A model generated the notes under the pieces. The model saw only the letters and a program-made list of their open reading frames with translations, was not told the DNA's origin and did no database searches. Made by a program: the position numbers and the translations under genes. Shown piece by piece: positions 34,945-44,777 of a DNA stretch of 64,000 nt; position 1 is the stretch's first letter; each line of letters starts with the position of its first letter. The DNA is from VRUE01 sp963788975 (GTDB lineage: Bacteria; Actinomycetota; Thermoleophilia; Solirubrobacterales; 70-9): assembly GCA_963788975.1 (NCBI GenBank), contig CAWBIJ010000003.1, positions 62,001-126,000 of the forward strand, given 5' to 3'.

Positions 34945-36110
34945 ACGAGAGCGCGACCGAAATCGCCGAGCGCGTCCTGCGCCAGAACTGGCTGGAGGGC
35001 GAGCGCGACGGCGTCCCCTACGCCTACACCCGCCCCAGCCCGACCCGCTACCCGTGGCAGTGGTACTGGGACTCCTGCTTCGCGGCGATCGTCTGGCGGC
35101 GCTTCGACCCGGGCCGGGCACGGACCGAGCTGGAGAGCCTGCTCGCCGCCCAGCGCGAGGATGGCTTCATCGGCCACACGATCTTCTGGGACCGACCCGT
35201 CTCCCTCGTCCGCCTGCCCTTCTACAACGTCTCCTCGCGCCAGGCCCTGCAGACCGGGACGATCCAGCCACCGCTGCTTGCCTGGGCCTGGTCGATCGCC
35301 GTCGGCGACCCGACTGGCGAGCCACGCATCGCCGCTCAAGCGGAGTGGCTGGCCGCGAACCGCGACCTCGAGGGCGACGGGCTGCTTTGGATCGTCCAGC
35401 CCGACGAGTCCGGCCTCGACGCCTCGCCCAAGTTCGACCCGGTCTGGGGGCGGCGAGCCAACGGGCGAATCGGCTTCCCCTGCCTGGTGCGGCGCAATCG
35501 TCGCTTCGGCTTCGACGCGCGGCGGATCGACGCGCACGGCGGCCCGCTGCTCTGCGAGACCCTGGTCAACACGTTCTGGTCGCTCTCGCTGCAGGCGCTC
35601 GGCCTGCCCTCGGCGACCCCGGCTCTGGTCGAGCGGCTCTGGGACGACGGGCGCGGCCTCTTCCTCGATGAGGTCCGCCCGGGCGGCGCCCGCCCCGGCG
35701 TCGTCACCTGGGCGGCCCTCGCCCCCCTCGCCCTGCCGGATCTGCCCAAAGAAATCAGCCATCGCCTGATCGAGGAGCACCTGCTGAGTCGGGAGGAGTT
35801 CCTCACCCCGGTCGCCCCGCCTTCCGTCGCTGCCTCGGAGCCGAACTACGAGCCGGACGGAGGCCGCGGCCCGATCCGCCGCTACTGGCGCGGCCCGACC
35901 TGGGTCAACTCCGCCTGGATGGTCTGGCTCGGCCTGCGCCGCTTCGGCTACGAGCAGGAGGCGAACCGCCTCGCCGCGGGACTGATCGGTGCGGTCGAGC
36001 GCGAAGGCCTGCGCGAGTACTACGACCCACGGACCGGCAAGGGCCTAGGCGCCAAAGACTTCGCCTGGTCGGCGCTCGTTGCAGAGTGGGCCCAAACCAA
36101 GCCTGGCTAG
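34941..36110 (+). CDS. GH63-like glycoside hydrolase, (alpha/alpha)6 barrel
   Basis: 389-aa protein with the landmarks of GH63/mannosylglycerate-hydrolase-like enzymes: YPWQWYWDSCFAAIVWRRFD (about residue 34) and GPTWVNSAWMVWLGLRRFG near the C-terminus, with candidate catalytic acids in those regions. It likely cleaves an alpha-glucoside or mannoside such as a compatible solute. It is coupled to the upstream exporter by a 4-bp overlap. The final codons (KPG then TAG) lie within the left side of structured element copy 3, so the C-terminus ends inside the repeat. Confidence 0.8.
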   Translation: MNESATEIAERVLRQNWLEGERDGVPYAYTRPSPTRYPWQWYWDSCFAAIVWRRFDPGRARTELESLLAAQREDGFIGHTIFWDRPVSLVRLPFYNVSSRQALQTGTIQPPLLAWAWSIAVGDPTGEPRIAAQAEWLAANRDLEGDGLLWIVQPDESGLDASPKFDPVWGRRANGRIGFPCLVRRNRRFGFDARRIDAHGGPLLCETLVNTFWSLSLQALGLPSATPALVERLWDDGRGLFLDEVRPGGARPGVVTWAALAPLALPDLPKEISHRLIEEHLLSREEFLTPVAPPSVAASEPNYEPDGGRGPIRRYWRGPTWVNSAWMVWLGLRRFGYEQEANRLAAGLIGAVEREGLREYYDPRTGKGLGAKDFAWSALVAEWAQTKPG

Positions 36111-36176
36111 GACGCAGGGAGCGTGGCGTGCTCCGCACGCGAGCGACCGAGGACAACGCCAGGCGCCGGTTTGGGC
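36090..36176 (+). repeat. Structured intergenic element, short form, copy 3
   Basis: The same core as copy 2, enclosed by additional perfect arms GCCCAAACC (36090-36098) and GGTTTGGGC (36168-36176). It spans the whole convergent gap, overlapping the hydrolase stop on one side and the infA stop on the other, so it lies 3' of both genes and could act as a bidirectional terminator. Confidence 0.75.
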
Positions 36177-36391
36177 TATTTGTACCTGTAGGTGATCCGA
36201 CCTCTGTCTAGGTCGTACGGGGAAAGCTCGATCTTCACCCGGTCGCCGGGCAGGATGCGGATGTAGTGGCGGCGCATCTTGCCGGAGATGTGTCCGAGGA
36301 CCTCGTGGTCGTTGTCCAGTTTGACCCGGAACATCGTGTTGGGGAGGGCCTCGGTGATCTCGCCCTCCATCTCGATCTTCTCCTCTGCCAT
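36176..36391 (-). CDS. infA: Translation initiation factor IF-1
   Basis: 71-aa OB-fold protein that binds the 30S A-site during initiation. The full sequence matches IF-1, e.g. EGEITEALPNTMFRVKLDN and HISGKMRRHYIRILPGDRV. The length is standard. It is separated here from the rpmJ/rpsM genes that usually follow it. Confidence 0.96.
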   Translation of the reverse strand: MAEEKIEMEGEITEALPNTMFRVKLDNDHEVLGHISGKMRRHYIRILPGDRVKIELSPYDLDRGRITYRYK

Positions 36392-36417
36392 AGGCAGGGA
36401 GCGTATCCGATGGGCGC

Positions 36418-37842
36418 TCAGCCCCGGATCCGGCGCGCCTGCTCCACGGCCTCGGCCCTGGTGGCGATCTCGCCTGCATACTGCGCCGCCTCCAGCTCGG
36501 CGAGCAGCTCGCCGAGCTCGGGACCCTCCTCCATGCCCAGCTCGGCAGCCAGCTCGTCGCCGGGAAGCAGCGGCGCCGGAGGTCCGTCGCGACGCCAGTC
36601 GAGCGCCGCCACGATCATCTCTCGGGCCAGCTCCAGGTGCGCTGCGATCGCATCGTCTGTGGCAAATGGGCCGCCGCCGCGGGCGGAGAGGCGGTCGGCC
36701 ACGGTCAGCAGGGTCACATCGACGGAGACCGGCTCGGTCGCACGCAGGTACTCATGGACGCGCCGCGGTGGCAAGGGCATCTCGTGGACGAGGAAGCCGA
36801 GCCGCAGGTGGTGGAGGGTCAATGCCCGAAGGTGACCGGTGAGGACGCGACTCGCTCGCAGCCGCCGGCAGAGTCCGGCGACGATCTCGGCGCCGTCGCT
36901 GTCATGGCCGATGAAGGTCACGTAGCCGTTCCGCTCCCCCCGCGTCGCCGGCTTGCCGACGTCGTGCAGCAGGGCACCGAAGCGGAGCGCGGTGCCGCGG
37001 GTCATCTCGTCGGCCAGCGGCTCGGCGAGCAGCGCCCGCACGTCGGCGGCGCGCTCGCCGGCGAAGCGCTGGAGATCGCCCTCCAGCTCGAGTGTCTGCT
37101 CGAGCACGGCGAGCGTGTGGCCGTACACGTCGAGGTGGTGGTTGGGGCCCTGCTCCACTCCACGCAGCGCCTCCAGCTCGGGCAGCGCTACCGCCGTTAG
37201 CCCGAGCTCGCCGAGCAGCTCCAGTCCGGGCAGCGGCCGTGGGCCGCCGACCAGCAGGCGCAGCTCGACCAGTTGGCGCTCGCCCGCGACCCCGGCGAGG
37301 CGCGCGGCTTCCGCGCGGGCGAGCGCGGCCGTGTTCGAGTCGACGTCCAGGTCCAGCTCAGCGGCAAGTCTGGCGGCGCGCAGCAACCGCAGCGGATCAG
37401 CTGCGAAGCTGCCCTCGCCGACCGCTCGCAGCACGCCGCGGTCGAGGTCAGCGAGGCCGCCGTGGGGGTCGAGCAGCTCGCCCCCGGAGAGTGGCGCCGC
37501 GACGGCGCCGACGGTGAAGTCACGCGCCGCCAGGTCTGCCTCGATCGTCTCGCCGCGCAGCGCCGTCACGTCGATCTGCCAGGAGCCGTCGGCAGCCGCG
37601 GCGCGCCAGGTCGCAAACTCTGCAGAGAGCTGAAAGGAGTGGCCGCCGCCCTCACGGGCTACCGCCTTGGCGAGGGGCGCGGGATCGCCGGCGGAGGCGA
37701 GGTCGAGGTCGGTCACCTCGCGGCCCAAGGCGGCGTCGCGGATCGCGCCGCCGGCGATCCAGACTCCCTCGCCGCTGCCCAAAGCCCGGCGCGCCAGCGC
37801 CACCAGCGGCGAGGCCGCGAGGCGCTCGGCCACAGCGCTCAT
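36418..37842 (-). CDS. cca: CCA-adding tRNA nucleotidyltransferase / poly(A) polymerase family
   Basis: 474-aa class II nucleotidyltransferase. The N-terminal catalytic head has VWIAGGAIRDAALGREVTDLD with the metal-binding Asp pair, then DPLRLLRAARLAAELDLDVD; the C-terminal part carries an HD phosphohydrolase domain (HTLAVLEQ, RFGALLHDVGKP, FIGHDSDG). It repairs or builds the 3' CCA of tRNAs. It overlaps the upstream alr gene by 4 bp. The HD domain suggests a bifunctional enzyme. Confidence 0.9.
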   Translation of the reverse strand: MSAVAERLAASPLVALARRALGSGEGVWIAGGAIRDAALGREVTDLDLASAGDPAPLAKAVAREGGGHSFQLSAEFATWRAAAADGSWQIDVTALRGETIEADLAARDFTVGAVAAPLSGGELLDPHGGLADLDRGVLRAVGEGSFAADPLRLLRAARLAAELDLDVDSNTAALARAEAARLAGVAGERQLVELRLLVGGPRPLPGLELLGELGLTAVALPELEALRGVEQGPNHHLDVYGHTLAVLEQTLELEGDLQRFAGERAADVRALLAEPLADEMTRGTALRFGALLHDVGKPATRGERNGYVTFIGHDSDGAEIVAGLCRRLRASRVLTGHLRALTLHHLRLGFLVHEMPLPPRRVHEYLRATEPVSVDVTLLTVADRLSARGGGPFATDDAIAAHLELAREMIVAALDWRRDGPPAPLLPGDELAAELGMEEGPELGELLAELEAAQYAGEIATRAEAVEQARRIRG

Positions 37843-38951
37843 GTCGCTCTGGGCACGCGGGCGGAGATCCCGCAGGTGACCTCGTAGTTGATCGTGCCGA
37901 GCCGGGCCGCCACCTCCTCGGCGAGGATCGTCTCCCCATTCTGAGTGCCGATCAGCACCGCCTCGTCGCCGGGCTCGACGTCGGTTTCGGGACCGAGGTC
38001 AATCGTCACGTTGTCCATCGAGACGGTGCCGACCAGCGGGCGCCGCCGGCCACGGACCAGGACCTCGGCGTTGTTGGAGAGACCGCGTCGCACCCCGTCG
38101 CCGTAGCCGAGCGGCAGCACGCCGACGCGGGTCTCCTCCTGTGCTCGCCACGTGCGTCCGTAGCCGGCGCTGTCACCTGCGGCGAAGCGCTTCACGTCGG
38201 CGACGTAGGAGCGCAGCGACATGGCGGGGGCGAGATCGCGCGCGGCGGGGTCGCCCTGGAACGGGTCGAGTCCGTAGACGGCGACGCCGCAGCGAGCCAT
38301 GTCGAAGTGGGAACGCGCCTCGCGGAAGACCGCGGCGCTGTTCGCCGCGTGCGCGATCGCCTCGGGGAACTCGCTCTTGACCGCCTCGGCGACAGCCGCG
38401 AAGCGCTCGAGCTGCTGGTCGAAGAAACCATCGTCCGAATCCGGTTCGTCGGCGGTGGCGAAGTGGGTCCAGATACCGGCGAGCTCCAGGTCGGGATCCT
38501 CCGCGCAAGCGCGGGCCAGAGCCAGAACGGCTTCGGAGTCTCGGTTGCCGAGACGGCCCATGCCGGTGTCGTACTTGACGTGGACACCGATCGCCCGGCC
38601 GTGAGCGCGGGCGCGGTCGGCGACGATGCGCCGGAAGTCCTCGTGCCAAACCGCCACCTCCGAGCCGGCCGACAGTGCCGCGTCGAGGTCGTCCGGGGTA
38701 AGTGCCCCCATCGCCAGCAGCGGAACGTGCGGGAAGCGGCGTCCAATCTGCGCCGCCTCCACCCCAGTAGCCACTGCCAACCTCGTAGCTCCGCCGCTAA
38801 GTGCGGCGGAGACGCAGGCGTCGGCACCGTGACCGTAGCCATCCGCCTTCACCACCGCGCACAGCTCCGCGCCCTCGCGCAGCGTCGCCTTCAGTCGCAC
38901 GCAGTTGCGCTCGACAGCGGCGAGGTCGATCCGGGCGACTGCCCGTTCCAT
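37839..38951 (-). CDS. alr: Alanine racemase
   Basis: 370-aa PLP enzyme converting L- to D-alanine for peptidoglycan. The PLP Lys is in AVVKADGYGHGAD (about residue 35), the second catalytic base Tyr in SAGYGRTW, and the C-terminal beta domain includes GTVSMDNVTIDLG. The length is normal. It overlaps cca by 4 bp. Confidence 0.94.
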   Translation of the reverse strand: MERAVARIDLAAVERNCVRLKATLREGAELCAVVKADGYGHGADACVSAALSGGATRLAVATGVEAAQIGRRFPHVPLLAMGALTPDDLDAALSAGSEVAVWHEDFRRIVADRARAHGRAIGVHVKYDTGMGRLGNRDSEAVLALARACAEDPDLELAGIWTHFATADEPDSDDGFFDQQLERFAAVAEAVKSEFPEAIAHAANSAAVFREARSHFDMARCGVAVYGLDPFQGDPAARDLAPAMSLRSYVADVKRFAAGDSAGYGRTWRAQEETRVGVLPLGYGDGVRRGLSNNAEVLVRGRRRPLVGTVSMDNVTIDLGPETDVEPGDEAVLIGTQNGETILAEEVAARLGTINYEVTCGISARVPRAT

Positions 38952-38997
38952 TAGCGCTCCCCGTCGTCGCTACCGATGGTGGTCGCGGCGGTGAGCA

Positions 38998-39459
38998 CTA
39001 GTCGGCGATCAGCGCGGCCAGCGCGTCGGCCCGCGTGACCAGTCCGGCGAGACGACCGTCGGCGTCGACCACGGGCAGGTGATTGTGGTGCTTCTCGGCG
39101 ATCGTCCTCGCCACCCACTCGGCGGAGTTGTCGACGTTGGCGACAACCGGGTCGCGGGTCATCAGCTCGGAGACTTTCGTCGCGAAGGCCTTCTCGAGGC
39201 GCTCCTCGAAGCCCTTCATCGAGCCGATGAAGACCACGCCTCCCATGATGTTGAGGAAGTGCGGCAGATGGAGGTCGGCTTCCTCCTCGCTGAGGACCAG
39301 ATCGGACTCGCTGACTATCCCGACCACGCGCCGGTCCCCGTCGACAACGGGGATCGCGCTCTTGTCGGTCTTGGCGAGCAGCTCGACCGCAGCGCGGGCA
39401 TCGGCCTCGGGTGAGACGGCCGGCACGTCGGCGTCCATGATCTCGGCGGCGGTCTTCAT
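38998..39459 (-). CDS. CBS-domain pair protein
   Basis: 153-aa protein composed of two CBS motifs (about residues 1-58 and 93-150) with an insertion between them (FLNIMGGVVFIGSMKGFEER). It resembles stand-alone Bateman-module proteins that sense adenine nucleotides. It overlaps the nnr start-distal end by 4 bp (ATGA), so it is coupled to the NAD(P)HX-repair gene. Confidence 0.88.
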   Translation of the reverse strand: MKTAAEIMDADVPAVSPEADARAAVELLAKTDKSAIPVVDGDRRVVGIVSESDLVLSEEEADLHLPHFLNIMGGVVFIGSMKGFEERLEKAFATKVSELMTRDPVVANVDNSAEWVARTIAEKHHNHLPVVDADGRLAGLVTRADALAALIAD

Positions 39460-40979
39460 CGGTCGGGAAGCGTATCCGGAAGCAACGCCGACGGGATCGA
39501 GTCGATCACGTCGGTGGCGATGACCGACTCGACGGAGCCGATTTTGTCTGCGGCATCACGGCCCGCGCGGGCGTGGGCGAGCACCGCCGCACAGGCAGCA
39601 GCAAGGGGGTCGAGACCGCGAGCAAGCAGGGCCGCAATCATCCCGGAGAGGACGTCGCCGCTGCCAGCGGTGGCGAGCGCCGGAGCGGACAGCGCGTTGA
39701 CCGCGACTTGCTCGCCGTCGCTGACGATCGTGTCGTCGCCCTTGAGCACGACGACGGCGCCGGCGGCACGGGCCGCCTCACGAACCGAGGCGAGACGGCG
39801 GGCCGACACCTGCTCGGAGCTGCTCCCGAGCAACCTGCCCAGCTCGCCGGCGTGCGGGGTGAGGACGGTCGGCGCGTCCCGCGCGGCGATCGGGCTGAGA
39901 TCGCCGGCGAAAGCGTTGAGCCCGTCAGCATCGAGTACCAGCGGCGCCTCGATCGCGTCGAGGACTTCGCGCGCCAACTCGATCGAGCCGGGGTCGCGGC
40001 CGAGCCCCGGCCCGAGCACGCCGGCGGCGGCGGGCTCGAAAGCGCGCAGCGCAGCCTTCGCCGAGGCGGGAACGAGACGCCCGTCGCCACCCGGGCAGCC
40101 GACCGACATCACCTCCGGCTGGGCGGCCTCGAAGATCGGCTCCAGGTCAGCGGGCACGGCCACTGTCGCGTAGCCCGCCCCGGCGCGGATCGCCGCCAGG
40201 GAGGCCATCCTCACCGCGCCGGTGAGACCTCGTGAGCCGCCGGCAACCGTCACCTGGCCCGAGCTGAACTTGGTCGAGCGGGGGCCACGGCGCGGCGCCA
40301 GGCTCAGCACGGAGGATGAGATGGCACCGGCGGCGGGCTCGGCCGGCGCGCCATCGGGGATCCCAATCGGCGCAACCTGCAGTTCGCCCGTATGCCACTT
40401 GCCCGGCGCGATCCTGTGGCCGATCTTCGGCGCGTGAAAGCTGACGGTGACCGCGGCTTCGACCGCTATGCCCTCGACCTCGCCGCTCGAAGCGTCGACG
40501 CCGGAGGCGACGTCGCAAGCGACGACCGGCGCCCCGCAGCGGTTGATCGCCTCGATCGCCGCGGCGGCGGGCTCGCGCGGCGCCCCTGAGAACCCGGTGC
40601 CGAAGATCGCGTCGACGACAGCGCCCGAGCCGGCCAGCCGCTCGTCGAGGTCGTCACTCGCCAGCTCGGCCCCGAAGCGCTCCAGGTTGGCGGCGGCATC
40701 CGCGCTCAGCTCCTCCGCAGGCCCGAGCAGCAACGCCTCGACCTCGTAGCCCATGCCGGCCAGGTGTCGCGCCGCGACCAGCCCGTCGCCGCCGTTGTTG
40801 CCCTTGCCGCAGACCACGCACACCGGCTCCTGCGGCGCCAGCTCCGCCACCGCCTCCGCCACCGCTCGCCCGGCGGCCTCCATCAGCTCCAGCGAAGGCA
40901 CCCCCCGCTCCTCGATCGCCCAAGCGTCGACCGCCCGCATCCCCTCGGCGTCGTAAAGAGGATTGAGCCAGGGCTTCAT
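39456..40979 (-). CDS. nnr: Bifunctional NAD(P)H-hydrate epimerase / ADP-dependent dehydratase
   Basis: 507-aa fusion. The N-terminal YjeF epimerase domain (about residues 1-215) has VCVVCGKGNNGGDGLVAAR and VDAIFGTGFSG; the C-terminal ribokinase-like dehydratase (about 225-500) has LDADGLNAFAGD, TVLTPHAGELGRLL and ATAGSGDVLSGMIAALL. It repairs hydrated NADH and NADPH. It sits between acpS and the CBS gene, a common actinobacterial arrangement. Confidence 0.95.
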   Translation of the reverse strand: MKPWLNPLYDAEGMRAVDAWAIEERGVPSLELMEAAGRAVAEAVAELAPQEPVCVVCGKGNNGGDGLVAARHLAGMGYEVEALLLGPAEELSADAAANLERFGAELASDDLDERLAGSGAVVDAIFGTGFSGAPREPAAAAIEAINRCGAPVVACDVASGVDASSGEVEGIAVEAAVTVSFHAPKIGHRIAPGKWHTGELQVAPIGIPDGAPAEPAAGAISSSVLSLAPRRGPRSTKFSSGQVTVAGGSRGLTGAVRMASLAAIRAGAGYATVAVPADLEPIFEAAQPEVMSVGCPGGDGRLVPASAKAALRAFEPAAAGVLGPGLGRDPGSIELAREVLDAIEAPLVLDADGLNAFAGDLSPIAARDAPTVLTPHAGELGRLLGSSSEQVSARRLASVREAARAAGAVVVLKGDDTIVSDGEQVAVNALSAPALATAGSGDVLSGMIAALLARGLDPLAAACAAVLAHARAGRDAADKIGSVESVIATDVIDSIPSALLPDTLPDR

Positions 40980-40980
40980 C

Positions 40981-41352
40981 TCAGGGATTCTCGGCGATCG
41001 CGACCGCAGCGGCGAAATCCTGGGAGTGAGTGAGGGAGATCCTCACCTCGCGCCCGCTCCCCGCCGCGGCGGCGCTGCCCGAGAGGCGCACAGAGGGGGG
41101 CTCGCCAGCGACCACCTCTACCTCGCGCAGGCCGAAGCCGCCCGTAAGACCCAGTGCCTTGACCACGGCCTCCTTGGCGGCAAAGCGCACCGCAAGGTGG
41201 CGAGCCGGGCGGGCGCGAGCCGCAGCGTAGTCCCGCTCGGCCGCGGTAAAGACACGCTCGGCCAGTCGGGGGTGGCGCTCCAGAGCGCGCTCCAGCCGCT
41301 CGATCTCGAGCAGGTCGATGCCGACGCCGGTCGCCATCGCGCCCAGGCTCAC
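40981..41352 (-). CDS. acpS: Holo-[acyl-carrier-protein] synthase
   Basis: 123-aa phosphopantetheinyl transferase that activates ACP of fatty acid synthesis. GIDLLEIERLERAL carries the metal-binding Asp, and RFAAKEAVVKALG the conserved Glu and Lys. An ATG at 41337 (MATGVGIDL) is an equally good start. It ends 1 bp before the nnr start and overlaps the DUF3352 gene stop by 4 bp. Confidence 0.93.
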   Translation of the reverse strand: MSLGAMATGVGIDLLEIERLERALERHPRLAERVFTAAERDYAAARARPARHLAVRFAAKEAVVKALGLTGGFGLREVEVVAGEPPSVRLSGSAAAAGSGREVRISLTHSQDFAAAVAIAENP

Positions 41353-42845
41353 CCCTTTAGGCCGGCGATCAGCTTCAGGGTCGCCGGGTCGTTCTCGAGG
41401 CCGGAGCCCAGAGCGAGGAAGCGAATGCTCCGCAGGAACCGCTTCGCCTGCTCGAAGTCGGCGTCCGAGGCGGGGATGAGCGCATCGGCGAGGCGCAGCG
41501 ACGCCGGGCCGTCGGCGAAGCCGATCACCGGCGTGCCGCCAAGCGAGGTGACCGCGTCGTCATAGGCAGGGTTGTCGGAGAGCGCGCTCCCTTCACCGCT
41601 CGCGAGGGCCATTCGTGTCGCGGGCAAGCCGTACCCGATCGCTATCCGGTCGCCTCGTGTCGCGATGACCAGCGGCTTGGGGCCGAGGTCCTCCGGTTCC
41701 CTCACCGAGAACCCTTCCAACGGACCGCCCAGCGCAGTCACCCCTGGCACGTCAGCCCCGCGCAGCAGCAAGCCGAGGCTGGAGATCGCATCGGTCGCCT
41801 GCGACCCCTCCGTGCTCAGCACCAGCGCTCCCCCAAGGCGGGCCTCGGTCTCACCGACGGCGAAGATCCCGGCGTCGCGGATCGAGCCGGCGATCGCGTC
41901 GAGGTCGATCCCCACTTCCTCCAAGCTGTTCTTCAGCTGGCCCGGCGGGACGCTTTCCGAGATGCCTTCGCGGTCCAGTTCGTCGATCGCCCTTTGCAGC
42001 TGCCCGCCGAAGCCGGAGAAAGCGAGGGCCGCAAACGAGCGTCCGGGAAGGGCGCCGAGCAGCTTCGGCGCGCTTCCTGCCTGTGCTTCGGTCTCGCTGA
42101 AATCGCTGCGAATGTCGATCTCCACCTGGTCCGCGCCCGGCGTCAGGCTGACCAGTGCCGCGGCGCCATCGAGCTGGACGCCAGCTGCCTCCAAGCCCCT
42201 TTCGACCTGCTCGTCGACGTCGACCTCGCCCTGGCGCAGCAGGCCGCCGACGTCCACGTAAGCGTCGGCGAAGCTGCCCTCCGATGCGAGGGAGATGGTC
42301 TCCTCGAAGATCTCTTCGCCCGCGAGCGAGTCGCCCTCCGAGGCGGTGGCGACGGCGTCGAGCGTCTGCCTGTCGTCGGCGATGACGAGAGCGTCGTCGA
42401 CGACGGCGACCTCGTTCTCGTTGGAGTCGCCGACGCGATCGATCAGCCTCTGCGTCACGGCGGTGTCAGTGGACTGGATCAGGATGATCGGCTCAGAGAG
42501 CTCCCCATCCTCGAGACGCTGAAAAGCGACCGCGCCGCTGTCTCCCAGCCAAGGTTCTACGTCCTGCTCGAAATCGAAAGACTCACCCTCGTCCCTGGCG
42601 GAGCCCTCCAGCTCAGAGATGACGAGATCGCCCAGGCTGTCGAAGCCGGAGATTTGGCGGGTCACGGAGTCGACGTTGGACCTCAGCGCGCCTTTGGGCC
42701 TCAGCGTCCCTTCGACGAAGACAACGGTCTTCGGCGGCACCAGGCCAGCAAGAGCGGAGCCCGGCGAGTCGCCGTCATCGCCGCACCCGGCAACGAAGGC
42801 AAAAAGGGAGATTTTCAGGACAGTTGAGAGGAGGCGGGTCTTCAT
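41349..42845 (-). CDS. DUF3352 lipoprotein
   Basis: 498-aa exported protein with a lipoprotein signal (KISLFAFVAGC, Cys21) and a long acidic, beta-rich mature part matching the DUF3352 family found in actinobacteria. Recurrent segments such as AVVDDALVIADDRQTLDAV and KPLVIATRGDRIAIGYG suggest two related halves. The role is unknown. It starts 22 bp after glmS and may be cotranscribed with the cell-envelope genes around it. Confidence 0.8.
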   Translation of the reverse strand: MKTRLLSTVLKISLFAFVAGCGDDGDSPGSALAGLVPPKTVVFVEGTLRPKGALRSNVDSVTRQISGFDSLGDLVISELEGSARDEGESFDFEQDVEPWLGDSGAVAFQRLEDGELSEPIILIQSTDTAVTQRLIDRVGDSNENEVAVVDDALVIADDRQTLDAVATASEGDSLAGEEIFEETISLASEGSFADAYVDVGGLLRQGEVDVDEQVERGLEAAGVQLDGAAALVSLTPGADQVEIDIRSDFSETEAQAGSAPKLLGALPGRSFAALAFSGFGGQLQRAIDELDREGISESVPPGQLKNSLEEVGIDLDAIAGSIRDAGIFAVGETEARLGGALVLSTEGSQATDAISSLGLLLRGADVPGVTALGGPLEGFSVREPEDLGPKPLVIATRGDRIAIGYGLPATRMALASGEGSALSDNPAYDDAVTSLGGTPVIGFADGPASLRLADALIPASDADFEQAKRFLRSIRFLALGSGLENDPATLKLIAGLKG

Positions 42846-42867
42846 GCGCGGCAGCCTAGCCGCCGCC

Positions 42868-44727
42868 TCACTCGACGGTTACGGTCTTGGCCAGATTGCG
42901 AGGCTGATCGACGTTGAGGCCGCGCGCCCGCGCGATGTCATAGGCGACCAGCTGCAGCGGCAGGATCGAGACGATCGGCTGCAGGATCCAGTCCGTGCGA
43001 GCGACCTCGACCGTTTCGTCGGCAACCTCGCCGACGCGCTCACAGCCTTCGGTGGCGACGGCGATCGTCTCGGCGCCGCGCGCCCGCACCTCCTCGACAT
43101 TGGAGAGGACCTTGTCCAGGACCGGGCTCTCGGTGGCCACGCACACAACCGGCGTCGACTCGTCGAGCAGGGCGATCGGGCCGTGCTTCATCTCGCCGGC
43201 GGCGTAGGCGTCAGTCGGGATGTAGGAGATCTCCTTCAGCTTCAGTGCGCCCTCGAGGCAGACCGGTAGGCCGATATGGCGACCGAGGTAGAGGAAGAAG
43301 CCCTGGTCGCTGTGACGGGAGGAGACCTCGCGCACCCACTCCTCGCAACCCGCCAGGGTCGTGTCGATCTTCGAGGGCAGCGCCTTCATCTCGGCCACCA
43401 GCTCGGCGAGGCGCTCGGGTGCGAGCGTGCCGCGCACCTCCGCCAAGCGCAGCCCGATCAGGTACATCACCGCGGCTTGGGCGACGAATGTCTTCGTCGC
43501 CGCCACGCTGACCTCCATACCGGCGCGGGTGTAGAGAACAGCATCGGCGTCGCGGGTCGCCTGGCTGTCCATGACGTTGGTGATCGCCAGCACTTTGGCC
43601 CCTTTTTCGCGGGCGAGCCGCATTGCTGCCAGCGTGTCCGCCGTCTCCCCCGACTGGGTGATCCCGATCACCAGATCGTCGGGACCTACCACCGGGTTGC
43701 GGTAGCGGTACTCGGATGCAATGTCCATCTCGACCGGCACCCGCGCCCATTCCTCGATCGCATAGCGACCGACCAGCCCGGCGTGGTAGGAGGTGCCGCA
43801 GGCGACGATCACGATCCTTCGCAGACCACGGAGGAAGGCGTCGTCGAGCTCCACATCGGAGAGGTCGACGCCCTCGTCGCCGGGAAGCCGGTCGGAGATC
43901 GTTTCCGCCACCGCGTCCGCCTGTTCGTGGATCTCCTTCAGCATGAAGGTCTCGTAGCCGCCCTTCTCGGCCGCTTCCTCGTCCCACTCGACCTGCTTGG
44001 CCTCACGCTCAACCGGGTTGCCGTCGCTGTCGGTGATCTGAACTCCCGAGGCGTCGATCGTGACGATCTCGTCGTTTTCGATCGCGACCGCCTCGCGCGT
44101 CTCCGCGAGGAAGGCGGGGATCGCCGAAGCGAGGAAGCTCTCACCGTCCCCGACGCCGGCGACCAGCGGGCACTCCTTGCGCGCGCCGACGAGCAGGCCG
44201 GGTTGGTCGGCGTGCATGGTGACGAAGGCGTAGTGGCCGCGAAGCTCGGCGAAGGCGGCCCGGACGGCAGCGGGAAGATCGCCGCCGTAGTGGCTGGCGA
44301 TCAGGTGGGCGACCACCTCGGCGTCGGTTTCCGAGCTGAACTCCTCGCCACCGGCCTCGAGGCGCCGGCGCAGCTTGGCGTGGTTCTCAACGATCCCGTT
44401 GAGGACGATGTGGACCCGGTCGGAGCTGTCGCTGTGTGGGTGGGCGTTCTCCTCGGTAACGCGGCCATGCGTCGCCCAGCGCGTGTGGGCGACCCCGGTG
44501 GTGGCCGCAGGAGCGGCGACGGCAACGACGCCCCCCTCCTCGTCCCGGTCCTCGACCGCGGCGCGCAGGTTGGAGAGGTTGCCGACAGCGCGCACGCTCT
44601 CAATATGGCCGTCCTCGATCACCGAGACTCCGGCCGAGTCATAGCCCCGGTACTCGAGCTTCTCGAGTCCGGCGACCAGCAGGGGACGGCACGGGCGCGC
44701 CCCGACGTATCCGACGATTCCACACAT
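42868..44727 (-). CDS. glmS: Glutamine-fructose-6-phosphate aminotransferase
   Basis: 619-aa enzyme making glucosamine-6-phosphate for peptidoglycan. The N-terminal class II glutaminase domain starts MCGIVGYVG with catalytic Cys2 after Met removal; two SIS domains follow (VIVACGTSYHAGLVGRYAIE and LYLGRHIGLPVCLEGALKLK) and the C-terminus ends KTVTVE, the typical active-site tail. The length is standard. No glmS ribozyme-like sequence was recognised in the 50-bp gap to glmM. Confidence 0.96.
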   Translation of the reverse strand: MCGIVGYVGARPCRPLLVAGLEKLEYRGYDSAGVSVIEDGHIESVRAVGNLSNLRAAVEDRDEEGGVVAVAAPAATTGVAHTRWATHGRVTEENAHPHSDSSDRVHIVLNGIVENHAKLRRRLEAGGEEFSSETDAEVVAHLIASHYGGDLPAAVRAAFAELRGHYAFVTMHADQPGLLVGARKECPLVAGVGDGESFLASAIPAFLAETREAVAIENDEIVTIDASGVQITDSDGNPVEREAKQVEWDEEAAEKGGYETFMLKEIHEQADAVAETISDRLPGDEGVDLSDVELDDAFLRGLRRIVIVACGTSYHAGLVGRYAIEEWARVPVEMDIASEYRYRNPVVGPDDLVIGITQSGETADTLAAMRLAREKGAKVLAITNVMDSQATRDADAVLYTRAGMEVSVAATKTFVAQAAVMYLIGLRLAEVRGTLAPERLAELVAEMKALPSKIDTTLAGCEEWVREVSSRHSDQGFFLYLGRHIGLPVCLEGALKLKEISYIPTDAYAAGEMKHGPIALLDESTPVVCVATESPVLDKVLSNVEEVRARGAETIAVATEGCERVGEVADETVEVARTDWILQPIVSILPLQLVAYDIARARGLNVDQPRNLAKTVTVE

Positions 44728-44777
44728 AGGGAGGCGATTAAGAGTAGAGGCCTGCTGCCAGGCGTGCGCGGGTTTCG

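Noticed and set aside
44728..44777. Possible glmS ribozyme or riboswitch upstream of glmS
   Set aside because: The gap is only 50 bp and shows no recognisable ribozyme core; the block reads straight from glmM.
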